Shown here piece after piece: positions 10,484 through 21,030 of a stretch of 64,000 nt of DNA; the first letter of the stretch is position 1, and each line of letters starts with the position of its first letter. The stretch spans positions 41,416,001 to 41,480,000 of the forward strand of contig CM114273.1 in NCBI GenBank assembly GCA_050084515.1, given 5' to 3'. The position numbers were made by a program, and so were the translations under genes. This DNA is from Blasia pusilla (lineage: Eukaryota; Marchantiophyta; Marchantiopsida; Blasiales). The notes under the pieces were generated by a model. That model was not told the origin of the DNA. It made no database searches and worked only from the letters and a program-made list of their open reading frames with translations.

Positions 10484-13129
10484 ATGGCGTTCTACTTAAT
10501 GGGAAGACGAGAATATGGGCAGTTACTGGTATTGCTCATCTTGCAATTGACAAGATGCACGGTCTCCGATGTAACGACCGTCGGTGAGATTCCCATCGTT
10601 TACGCGGATCGAACAAGTTTGTTAGCGGAATCGAATGATTCGGATACCGATTCGAGGGCGGAAGTTCAGATATTGTTGGAATTCAAGGCTGAACTTATGA
10701 GTGGGAATCCACAATCTGTTCTCACCGACTGGAGCTCCAACAGCTCCAGCGCTTGCAATTGGAGCGGTGTTACCTGCAACACTTCCACGAATCGAGTTAT
10801 TGCCCTCGAGCTGAACGCTCAGCTCCCTGTACGTACCATTTCTGCTTCTCTAGGCCATCTTCAATTCTTGGAGACTTTGATTTTGGCGAACAACAATCTC
10901 ACGGGCCCTATCCCTTCTTCACTGGGTAACTGCTCAAATTTGATATATCTGGATTTGTCCGGGAACTCGCTGAGTGGGGAGATTCCCTCAGGGCTGCAGC
11001 TTCTTCGAGATTTGAGCGCTTTGAATTTGTACGGTAACAAACTGACAGGAAGTATTCCAGGATGGTTTGGAAATCTTTCGACGCTGAATTATCTGGTTTT
11101 AGGTGAGAATCAACTTTCTGGAGGCATTCCTTCTGAGTTTGGCAAAGTGTCTGGTCTCCTTCTCATCAATCTGGAAGGGAATTTTCTGACTGGCATTATT
11201 CCAACGGATCTAGCAAATTGTTCGGATTTGCATTCGATCTCCCTCACTCAAAATACTCTGTATGGGAGCATTCCTCCGGAGGTCGGCCAACTGAAGAATC
11301 GGTGTAGCTATCCGCTTCGTTCGCGAGCATTACTTGTCGTAAGCTTTGATCGCTGTCACGTGTGCGTGTCCTGGAGTTTCTTGTCCAGAAACTTCCTCAC
11401 GGGTGTGATTCCCGTCACGATAGTCAACTTAACATCTTTGAATACGCTGATCCTCAACATGAACTCCCTGACTGGAGAGATCCCAGCGGAATTAGGGCAC
11501 TTGAGCAAGTTACGGACGCTCTACTTTTGGTCCAACAATCTCACTGGTTTGATACGGAGTTCATTATGGAACTGCTCTTCTATGGTGGAACTGGTTTTGT
11601 CCCATAACCCGTTGGATGCTCAAATTATTCCCACGTGGTTAGGGTCCATGGTGGACTTAACCCGAGTCGGGATTCTTCGGCAAAAACGCGACATCCGCGT
11701 CATTCCTGGGAAATCCGGGGCTCTGCGGCCCGATCGTGCAAAAGGCATGCTCAAGGACAGCGCCGGCGGCTAATTCTTGCAGTCATTTTTCTTGTAGGCG
11801 AATCTGGATAAGTGTTGGAGGTGCCGTCATGGGCTGCGTTACACTGGTGTTTGTCGCAGGAGCGTTTATCAGAAACGGCAGATTCAGCTCACAGGGGCCG
11901 CAAACTCCCGCAGCTAGTTACGTTCTGCTGAGTTTCGATGATCTTGTAGGATTGACAGATAATTTTCACTCCAGTTTCCTCGTCGGCGTGGGAACAAGGA
12001 CCAAAGTGTACAAGGTCACCCTGCCGACCGGCAACATCGTCGCCGCCAAAGTTCTGCACCATCATGAAGAAGAGGCAGGTCTTGGTGGTTGTCCGTCGGA
12101 AGACAGGGTCCGGATGAAAGCGCTGTATCGAGAAGTGGAAACATCCAGAAAGATGCGCCACCGGAACATCTTGAGAGTTCAAGGTGTCTGCTTTAATCTG
12201 CAGGTCACGGCTCTGTTTCTGGACTTCATGCCCAATGGTACACTCCACGAGCATCCGTATGGGCATCCAGCGCGTGAGCTTACGTGGGAGATGAGGCTCG
12301 ACATTGCTCTCGGTGTCGCACGAGGAATGGTGTACCTACACGAGGAATCCCATGAGCCGATTATTAAACGTAGTCTAAACCTTAGAAGCATTCTTCTCGA
12401 CGCAAACCTGGAGCCCAAGATCGGCGACTTCGGCATCTCTAAACCGGTTCACCATGATGGAGCTGGACACTCATACTCGGTCTCCACAATCCGAGCCATC
12501 CCCGGTTACAGCCCTCCAGGTGCGTTGAGATTTTTATCCCTTCGCATTCTAAATATCTATATTATCATGGGAGGGTGCCTCCTTCTGACACCTGGCTCCT
12601 CGTCACTCGAGGTTCATTTAAGAGGTTTCAACAGTTCGGGGTCAGTTAAGTCATTAATTAATAATAGGGCCCCTCACTGCCGGAGTTGGGAGGCCCCCGG
12701 GAGTCGTGGCAACGGCGAATGCCCGTTTGAAGAAACGGGTACCTACGCACAGTTGGGTTTCTCATCCTATTTCCTATTTATGTTTTATATGTCTTTCCGA
12801 CACACAGCTCCCGTTTCTGCAAACGGACATTTTTGTCCATTTAGGACGAATCTGGATGATATCAAAACATGACGCAGCCAATCACATTTGACAGCCCATA
12901 ACTAGACGTTTTTCGAGCGTCAGATCTGAAGATCGTTCAATCAAATAGTTCCAAGCGCTCCTAACTGTATAGACACAATAGATACGTAAGTCGGCAAGGG
13001 TATGTGGCAACCGATCCTGACCTTGCTGAGCGGCTTAACCACGCCAGTCCTCAAAACACGACTGGTTGCTTTACTTCTTCGACTGAGCCGACATGTGCTT
13101 ATGTGAAATTTGCATAGTATTCGAGTACG
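10484..13129 (+). pseudogene. LRR receptor-like kinase, copy 1, broken
   Basis: The ATG at 10484 opens a signal peptide (LLVLLILQL core), an LRRNT segment with CNWSGVTC, and about nine LRRs of the LxxNxLTGxIPxxLGNCSNL type. A deletion of about 1.1 kb near 11660 then removes some 16 LRRs present in copy 3 and shifts the frame, giving a stop at 11771. The transmembrane segment (ISVGGAVMGCVTLVFVAGAF) and kinase N-lobe and catalytic region (11736-12519) follow in another frame. The HRD loop reads KRSL, lacking the catalytic Asp; DFG is intact. A donor at 12519/12520 and acceptor at 13047/13048 frame a 528-bp intron. Exon 2 has a TAG and ends at 13129, where LINE-like DNA begins. The family is plausibly related to LRR-RLK subfamily XI-type receptors (inferred). 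Confidence 0.85.
11298..11373 (+). repeat. 76-bp promoter copy inserted in the LRR exon
   Basis: Bases 11298-11373 repeat 10241-10316 with one difference: CACGTG here, CACCTG in the promoter. They replace about six bases of LRR coding sequence that copy 3 retains. GAAT is shared at the left junction. The reading frame stays open through the insert. Confidence 0.9.
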
Positions 13130-13800
13130 GGAACATATATATATATATCCACTTTATTATAAAATAAATCTCATAAGAGAACAAAGAAAAGTAATAACAA
13201 TTCAAAAGAGGAGTAAAAAAATGCATAGAAGAATGCAAAAAGAAAATAGCAACAAGCCAATGCAAACACCGGCTCAATGAGTTACACAATTGATAATATG
13301 AAACAAATCTGACAAGAACACGAGTGGTTGGTCGAACGTGAATGAGCGACGAGGGGAGCGACCCCCCACCACCTCCACACGACGTATCAATGCCAAGGCT
13401 TGTGCACGTAGTAAGGCCAGTGAGATGCATTGCCGAAAATAAGTATTAACTACCGAGAGAGAAGGACTACGGAAAGGGGTAAGGTGATGATTCTGAAGGG
13501 AGTGGTGAGCACATGTTTTCAGGAAAGTATCAAAAGACACATGTAAATGACCGAATACTTCCACTACAAAAGGCATAAATCCATCAGTCGCATGTCTCAC
13601 AACATAATTTAACTCCTTGATTCTTGCTGCAGCTTCGGCCGCCAAACCTTTGGTATGTGCGGCTCGACACACCAAGTCAGAACGTGTTGGATTAGTAAGC
13701 ACCACATCACCTAGTGTCCGGAATCCACCTCGAGATATAACAAGATCCACTCTCCGACGAGAGGTTGCTTGTGTGGTTGAAGGTAGGACGTGGAGTTGCT
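13130..13800 (-). mobile_element. LINE-like element, 3' (C-terminal) fragment
   Basis: A minus-strand frame (13750-13274) reads GFRTLGDVVLTNPTRSDLV and later FVVEVFGHLHVSFDTFL. The same C-terminal domain occurs at 62125-62660, and its D...ExF pattern suggests a restriction-like endonuclease. About 130 bases beyond the stop match the 3' end of the 62 kb copy, ending in a TA-repeat at the junction with receptor kinase exon 2. It is 5'-truncated at about 13800, as expected for target-primed insertion. No target duplication was identified because the right-hand continuation of the host exon is missing. Confidence 0.75.
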
Positions 13801-14991
13801 CTTGTGCAGATTTTTCTACATTAATCTATTCAATTTGGATCTTATTGCAATCTTGAACATATATCCTAGTTTTGTTCTTGCTCTACATACATGTGTAGTC
13901 TTCTCTTCATCTATTTCTGTAATGATCTTGTCGATCCTTTTCATGTATTGGATTGATCTTTCCTCCCGATTACCTTGTACATTCTCATACCACCCGAATC
14001 TTATTGCACATCTATTGTGATGATCAATTTTAATTCATTATTTTTTGTATTCCAGGCTCCTGTTTAATCTTTGCACCTTCATGAGTGTAGCTTCTTATGT
14101 ATCATTCCTATTTCTCTGCTACATTGTTCCTTGAATCTTGTTCAATTTTTGCTTATTGATCACGCCTCTATCTGAATTCTAAATTTTTATGTAGGATTGA
14201 GCAGTCATTCATGATGCTCATTCATACCATCAAGGATGCACTCGACATGGTGCCAATTGGGATCACCCCCTTGCGAAAGTCCCAAGATGTGACTATGATT
14301 CTATTCACTCATCCTTGCACTAGACTGAGGAACACTCATTACCTGTGTCGACAAAAATTTGTACTCAGAGATGTCCTACAGCTTGAGCAAGATGTCAATA
14401 GAGTGCATCTGGTTAAGTTGAATAATATGAGGAAGTAACTAGTGGCTGCTAGTTCTCCATTCAGCAAGTTCTTAGATAGTGTTCAGGTTTGTATTAAGGA
14501 TGATCCCAAGCTTGATCTTCAGGCTTCCATCATCGAGTCCCTTCTTCGTTGTTAGTGTAGTCCAACATATACTTGGACATTTTGCACCAGCTATTAGCTA
14601 GGCTATGGAATTTTTCAGGTTTATTCTTAGCCAACCCACTTCTTTTTTTGTAATTCTCTTACCCCTTGAGGCATAATATAGACCTCCCTACACTTCATAT
14701 GTTGTCTTGCATATTTCCTTCTTCAAATCCCATCCTAGTTCCAATATCAAGAAAATTAGTTAGCCCTATGAAGTAAGTGCTCGCATTTATTCTCCAAATT
14801 GCAGTGTCGTCTAACATTGGCATGTGCGATCTGTCCATAGCTTGTATTGGCTTGTGAAATGCTTTCCACTTCCTTGTTCATATCAGCCTTGTGAAAACAA
14901 GTTCCTAAATATCCCAACTCAGTCATTAAGTGTTAATTAATCTATCTCGGCAGGTCTAAATCCGATTGTATCACTTGCGGTATAAGGAACT
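13801..14991 (+). other. Unassigned stretch with one short open frame
   Basis: A plus frame at 14211-14438, with continuing codons to about 14550 after one stop, reads ITPLRKSQDVTMILFTHP and LRDVLQLEQDVNRVHLVKL. It is preceded by a T-rich tract and TGTAG, a possible splice acceptor near 14193. It could be an exon of a captured or decayed gene. I do not recognise the family. The remainder is T-rich, intron-like sequence. Confidence 0.25.
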
Positions 14992-15150
14992 ACTAAGGTG
15001 CACGTGCCATGCACGAGAAATAAAAAAGTGTTTGAAGAGCTAGTGTATATCCCATGAAGGGAAGAGATTAATGATGTTGCACATAAATTCAAATTTTTTT
15101 TTGTGCCCGTAGCATGTGAAACATTTCCTTGCTGCCCAGTTGCCATATGT
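14992..15150 (-). mobile_element. Mini-Helitron fragment, 3' end only
   Basis: CTAAGGTGCACGTGCCATGC at its left edge is the reverse complement of a Helitron 3' end (hairpin then CTTAG-T). The interior (AAAAAAGTGTTTGAAGAGCT and following) matches the elements at 61511-61694 and 16705-16876. The 5' TC end is missing. Confidence 0.5.
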
Positions 15151-15357
15151 CAAGGAGAATACAAAGCTAAGCAGGGTTAAGAATCACAAGCTCGTCGATG
15201 GTCGGAAGCACTCTCTCCCTTGCGCTGGAGTCCTTGATCTGCCGCAGCATCCCCACTATCGCACCTATGGTGAGTCGACAATGCATATGAGTCCGACGCG
15301 TACCCATAGAGTAATTTGATTCTCTACGGTACTTGCCGAAATTCTCTCTAGAGATCA

Positions 15358-15773
15358 ACGCTCGGACTGATCATGACATTCTTTGTAAAAGGTGCCGGTT
15401 CCCAAACGTGTTTTACCGATTTGAAAGGGTCACCGGCCAAGAAAGTTAGAGTCTAGGAAATCATCCGACCCTAATTATTTTCTCCAGTAATCTTGACGAT
15501 TGAGAGTAGAAGTAATCGAAAATTTTAGAGGGTAATAAGGAGTAGTAGGGGCTGTAACGGGAACTAACATAGGTTACTAAGGATTTCAGTAAAGCTTTGA
15601 CCTTAGTTTGGTGAGTGAACACATGGAAAAGTAATGCCGAGGCCTATTATCCACTCGACAAAATTTCTGTCCACCGGAAGAAAACGGGAGACGACGAATC
15701 AATTTTTTAAAACCTTATAAGCCTGTATATATCCGGTTAAAAACGGACGGCCTAAAATAAACTGTCCGAGCGT
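15358..15773. mobile_element. 416-bp MITE in exon 2 of copy 2
   Basis: The insert begins ACGCTCGGAC and ends GTCCGAGCGT, a perfect 10-bp terminal inverted repeat. It is flanked by AGAGATCA (15350-15357) and GGAGATCA (15774-15781), an 8-bp target duplication with one mismatch. Copy 3 has GGAGATCA once at the same codon, so the empty site is known. An 8-bp duplication fits the hAT superfamily. It encodes no protein. Confidence 0.88.
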
Positions 15774-15814
15774 GGAGATCATCATCGACGACAGAAGATG
15801 ACTATCTACGAAGT

Positions 15815-15981
15815 CAAAACATTTGTCTCTGCTGTTGATGATTTTGGTCGTTAGGGGGGAATACCCCCTTTCTTTCTCCTCGGGGCCGGTTCCGGCCTCT
15901 TGAAGTCTATCTTTTGGGTCTCCATGCCCCCTCTCTTGTATAGGTTTCCCATCCTTTTTCTATATATATATATATATTTTT
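15815..15981 (+). mobile_element. 167-bp T-tailed retroposon (SINE-like or LINE 3' end)
   Basis: It is flanked by a perfect 10-bp duplication TCTACGAAGT at 15805-15814 and 15982-15991. It ends in a TA repeat followed by T8. Copy 3 shows the unoccupied site. Direct repeats plus a simple-sequence 3' tail are the signature of target-primed reverse transcription. No box A/B promoter was recognised, so SINE and LINE 3' fragment remain open. Confidence 0.8.
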
Positions 15982-16382
15982 TTTCTACGAAGTTCAATAC
16001 CGGTACCCCGCTCGCGTAAGAGTTCCGGATCCAGCTGATGAGGTTCCCATTCTCCCGTCTCCCGGTTTCTTTCCCGTCACCATCTCCAGTAGAAGCACAC
16101 CAAAGCTATACACATCACCTTTGGTAGAAACAGTCCCCGAGCTCGAATACTCTGTTTAGAAGCACGTGTCGGCTCAGTCGAAGAAGTAAAGCAACCATTC
16201 GTGTTTTGACTCTTGAGGACTGGCGTGGTTCATCCGCTCAGCAAGATCAGGATCGGTTGCCACATACCCTTGCCGACATACGCATCTATTATGTATATAC
16301 AGTTAGGAGCGCTTGGATCGATTGAATCATCTTAAGATCTGACGCTCGAAAAACGTCTAGTTAGGTGCTGTCAAATGTGATT

Positions 16383-16414
16383 GGCGAGGTGAGATCGCCA
16401 GATCTCACCTCGCC
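16383..16414. repeat. Short hairpin in copy 2 intron
   Basis: GGCGAGGTGAGAT (16383-16395) and its exact reverse complement (16402-16414) flank the 6-base loop CGCCAG. The insertion point follows sequence shared with the copy 1 intron, so it may be a transposon end. Confidence 0.7.
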
Positions 16415-16704
16415 GTTTAGTGTGACCACGTGTCGATCGAAACGGCGAGTTGAGATCTGGCGGATGGATTTGAACGGCAGTGCCACGCATGCGCTTTAAT
16501 TAGTAAAATACTACGGGTATGACCGTTCGTAGCATCCTCGAAATATCGGATTAAGGGGTACCTTATGGGTAACTCATGTTGATTGTTGCTAATGTAAATG
16601 TGTTATTATTAAATAATGACTTAACTGACCCCGAACTGTTGAAACCTGTTAAATGACTTTCGAGCGACTAGGAACCCGTGTTAGAAGGAAACACCTCCCC
16701 ATGA

Positions 16705-17760
16705 TAGGAATAAAAAGTGTTTGAAAAATTTTGTTAGAGTATAATTTGTGAAGGGAAAAGATTAATGATGTAACATATAAATTCAAAATTTTTTCTTGTT
16801 GTCTAGTTGTCACAAATAAAAAAAATAAAATTAGATGTTTGCAAATGAAGAAGACAATCTCCCATAATAGTGTAGATGTTGCCCGTACCATTTTTCTTAT
16901 TGTCTAGTTGTCAAAAAAGAAAAGAAATATTTACTGAAGAAGACAATCTCCATAATAGTGTAGAGTTTCGTCTAGCACAGTTTCCTCAATAAAATGGCGC
17001 AAAAACAGATGTCGATAGTATTTTTTAAAAATTATACTTAAAATTCTAAAATACATTTAATTTAAATATTTAGGTGTAATTTCTAATCTTATAAATCTTA
17101 AAAGAGTAAGAAAATCACTTTTAGATAATATCCATCTCCCCTAAATAATTACATTCTTCCCTAAAAGTTCCCACAAAAATTATTCTTCCCCCTTTGCTCT
17201 TCCTACCAAAATCACATTCACTAAAAATTTCTTAATCAATTTTATTGAATTAAATGATTTTCTTTTTCCATTAAAATTTATTTTCCTTTCTCAAAATATC
17301 ACATGTGAATTATTACAGTAATTAAAAAATAATCACATCATTAATTGAAATTTTCCAATATAATTATTATTCTCTAAAATTTTAGAAGAATAATACAATT
17401 TCACTATTTTAAGTAATTACAACACTCCATCCAAATTTAAATGATATTTCAATCCCTTTAAATAATTTTAACCTTTCATAAAATTTGATCTACTCTTTAT
17501 CCATTAATATTTTCTCTCATGTGAATTAAGACACAAGTTTGTTTCATCCAAATTATTCTATTTTATTAATAATTATAATTATATTATAATATTAAAAAAT
17601 CATTAATATTTGATAAAATATTTTCTGATTTTATTATATTTAGAATATTTCTAATGTGGTTCAAATAATAAAATCCAAACAAGTATTATTTAATACCTTC
17701 TCCTTACGTGTCCGTCGGAAGGAGACCTCAAAACTCAATATCTGAGGACGGATTTAAAAA
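16705..17760 (-). other. Helitron-like and AT-rich filler in copy 2 intron
   Basis: The part to about 16876 matches the mini-Helitron interior and has a 5'-type end (TCTACACTATTATGGGAG on the minus strand from 16876), with a second similar end just to the right. The rest, to 17760, is AT-rich without features and absent from the introns of copies 1 and 3. Confidence 0.45.
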
Positions 17761-18208
17761 CCCCGTCCTATTTCGAATGCGAACGGAACGGAAATCTCAA
17801 CGCACCTGGATGGCTGTAACCGGGAATGGAACGGCATGTGGAGACGGAGCATGACTCTCCAGCTGGATCACGGTGAACCGGTTTAGAGATGCCGAAGTCG
17901 CCGATCTTGGGCTCCATGTTTGCGTCGAGAAGAATGCTTCTAGGGTTTAGATTACGTTTGATAATCGGCTCATGGGATTCCTCGTGTAGGTACGCCATTC
18001 CTTGTGCGACACCGAGAGCAATATCGAGCCTCATCTCCCACGTAAGCTCACGCGCTGGATGCCCATACAGATGCTCGTGGAGTGTACCATTGGGCATGAA
18101 GTCCAGAAACAGAGCCGTGAGCTGCAGATTAAAGCAGACACCTTGAACTCTCAAGATGTTCCCGTGGCGCATCTTTCTGGATGTTTCCACTTCTCGATAC
18201 AGAGCTAA

Positions 18209-18800
18209 AAGAGATTCTATCCGGGAAAAAGATGTGTGATGAAGAGCCACTCAATAATAATATGTAGATTACATCTTTCTCCACGACATAATGTGCATTA
18301 AATGCTCGTGGCAATTTTTCAGTGAAGTCAACAATAACCGGTTCATAAGATACTAAAGCGTCTAAATTTCAGGGCGGTCCAAAGGAGCTCCCGTCTTCTT
18401 TCTGTCCCCATAGGGAGCACACGTGCCTTTATGTCAAGAATACTAGTTAGCATGCTAGCACGTACGCTAGTTAGCATGATGGCGTTAGCGCACAAATTTG
18501 GATTTTTTAAGTAGTTCATCTTTAGTTTCAATTTTTTTCCATTCAAAAAAAATTCAAGGAGTACTAACATTTCATTTTTGTAAATGATTTTACTTTTTAA
18601 ATAAAATTTAAAAATATTATAATATTTTAAAAAATTATCCTTCAATAAAAAATTAAATAACATGTATTCTTCCCTTTCTACTCCTCCCACCAAACTAAAA
18701 CCAAAAAATTAAATCATTAATTAATTTTTGTTAATGAATTTGGACCCATTGAACTTCATTTTCCCTTCCCAAAATATCACATGTGAATTAAAGGAAAATA
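18209..18800 (-). repeat. Shared 5' flank of the receptor kinase duplication (copy 2)
   Basis: The reverse complement matches about 9200-9860 upstream of copy 1. The first ~190 bases also match 47265-47430 upstream of copy 3. It includes the 5' half of the mini-Helitron, whose 3' half was lost with the promoter in the copy 2 deletion. Confidence 0.7.
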
Positions 18801-20271
18801 TTGTAGGCCTGTTATAATATTTTCTCATTAAGGCCTCTACATATAGGCCTCCTCATACATACTGGCTAGGGGCGACTCCACGTCGTAGATTTCCACTCTC
18901 GAAGGGCAGCCATCCACCTAGCACTATTCCTACGTGGCATATGGTGATAAGTGACCCTCCTAGGGTTCTCAACGGACAACACTACTTCGGTAGTCTCACT
19001 TAGTGGTTGATTAGACCTGAGCTGAATCTCTCGACGAAACAGCAAAACTACGCACAACCAACTATGTGATTTCGCTCGAGTGCAGCAGCTTCCTAAACCC
19101 GCATAGCTACTTCTTGTGATTACCGCCGGTCGTGTATGCCTTACCTTTCACGATCGAGCGTGGCAGGAGTTGTCAACCTGATCGAATCCTGGCACAAGTT
19201 GTCGAGTTCATTCGAGTGATATGGAGTCCGATGATTTCAGTTCCAACTAACTACCCCCACAAACATGATTGGCTTTGTCATTCATCTTGTCCCATCTTGA
19301 GCTCGAGCAGCATTTCTTTTCCGTCTTCATTCATATCTACTTCCAACTTGGCATTTCGCACTCGGTTTCCTCCCCGACGAGATAAAGTGGTGAGATTTCC
19401 CGTTTTAATCTGGTCTCTGGTAGTCTGGGAGTGATTTGGGCATTATCTTTGTCATTTAGGATCTTATTCCCAAGCCTCTGTAAAGGATCCTCCACCATAA
19501 AGTTGGCCTCCACGTTGTATTCACTGTTGGAGTCGTGTCTGTTGCTCTTAAAATCGTCCATTGGGCATGAAACGATGCTGGGTCCAATGTATCTGCCCAG
19601 TGACTAGCACTTCTTAGCCTCTTGATCATGCTTACTCCAAGTTCAAGAAGTATTTCTTGGGAGCTATTCCCTTCATCTATAGATACACTAAATTCGTTGT
19701 AACTCTAATAGAGGTAGTAAATCTACCTACTGCTATGAGCTGAGCAAGGCAACCTAAAGAGTTCCTGTTACAAAGGGGAGTTGTAGTCTTCCGTTTTGAT
19801 GCTTATTGGATGTATGTTGGCTTATGAAATGCAACATTTCCTGCCCAGAGAAGAGTGAGCTAGATTATACCATCCTACTCATGAGCTAGATTATACCATC
19901 TTCTCTCTATGAATGCAAGTGGTCTTATTCTATCTTCTGGAGAGAGGTAATCAACGCCACACAAGTCAGTTCAAGAGGGCATCCGGACTTCTTCCAGCAT
20001 TTGGTACAACAAATCCTTCCTGCATTTGCAATTATAGGTGCGCTGCTACCTCACCTTGTGATCACTCGCTTAGGCATCGTTATCCAGAAGTGATTTAAAT
20101 GAATGTCGTACTTGGTTGGTATTGCTATTGCTAGCACGATCATATTGTTCCTGCTTACTGTAGGAAAATTTCAGCAATCTGGAATCAAATTTTGGCAGTT
20201 GTATGAACGTTATCATGAGTGTTTTCTATATACAATGCTGTGGTCTATCATTAGCTTATTGGTCCTAGGAC
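18801..20271. other. No definable feature
   Basis: Short frames on both strands (for example 19132-19434) show no domain and no splice structure I trust. I see no RNA gene or terminal repeat here. Confidence 0.4.
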
Positions 20272-20870
20272 TGAATGGCTTGCTCATCTGTGTTACTCTT
20301 TTCCTATGCTTGGTTAATGCATTTGTCTAGCATCCCAGAGGTGATCTAGCTACACTTGAAGACTTACTTTGACTGAACTGAACTTCCATCTCTAATCTAG
20401 GAACCAAAATTAGGGATCTTCTCAATGGGCAGATGTATTATCTTCTACAAATGATCTCGTGTTCATGAAGACTTACCTGCATGAAACTCACTACCATCTC
20501 CAAATTATGGACCCGAACTAGGGTGCTTCAACAATGATAGTTATATGTGTGAGAACAAGATGGGCTTCGGGAATGAATAGCTTGCTCATCTGTTACTATT
20601 TTCCTATCCTTGGTTAATGTATTTTCCTGCCATCCTAGAGGTGATCTAGTTGCATCTGAAGACTTACTTTGACTGAACTGAACTTCCATCTCTAAACTAG
20701 GAACCAAAATTATGGAGCTTCTCAATGGGCAAATGTAATATCTTCTACAGATGATTTTACTATTCATGAAGACTTAGTTGCATGAAAGTCACCTACCAGC
20801 TCCAAAATATGGACCCAAACTAGGGTGCTTCAAGAATGGCAGATGTATGTGTGAGAACAAGATTATGCTT
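20272..20870 (+). repeat. Two tandem ~300-bp repeats
   Basis: Units 20272-20572 and 20573-about 20870 share GGCTTGCTCATCTG-type starts and the block GACTTACTTTGACTGAACTG. Differences are scattered substitutions. No coding frame spans a unit. Confidence 0.8.
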
Positions 20871-21030
20871 GTCTCACAGCTTCTGAGTGTATTTAGTGCT
20901 ACTGATGTGCTAAAAGAACGTGAATGTAAAATCCAAATTCCCCAAAATAATTCCATTTTTTTACATTTGTACCGAGTCTAAACTATAAGGCAATATGACA
21001 GGGCTTTTCCATGAAAAACTCTATTTCTCC

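Larger units (their letters stand above)
15180..18208 (-). pseudogene. LRR receptor-like kinase, copy 2, kinase end only
   Basis: The minus strand carries the kinase part of exon 1 (18208-17806; MRHGNILRVQGV, KRNL in place of HRDL, GDFGISK). A 1586-bp intron (17805-16220) is enlarged by AT-rich and Helitron-like DNA. Exon 2 is in three pieces: 16219-15992, 15814-15774 and 15357-15180. The pieces are separated by a 167-bp T-tailed insert and a 416-bp inverted-repeat element. Signal peptide, LRRs and transmembrane segment are gone. The exon is fused at about 18208 directly to the flank that lies upstream of the promoter in copies 1 and 3. That is one deletion of roughly 3 kb, with AGC-type microhomology at the junction. 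Also lost are an activation-loop end (KFAEYSS region altered) and part of the C-tail. Confidence 0.85.

Noticed and set aside
11362-11607. Frame of 81 codons inside copy 1
   Set aside because: Shifted reading of LRR coding sequence, not a separate gene.
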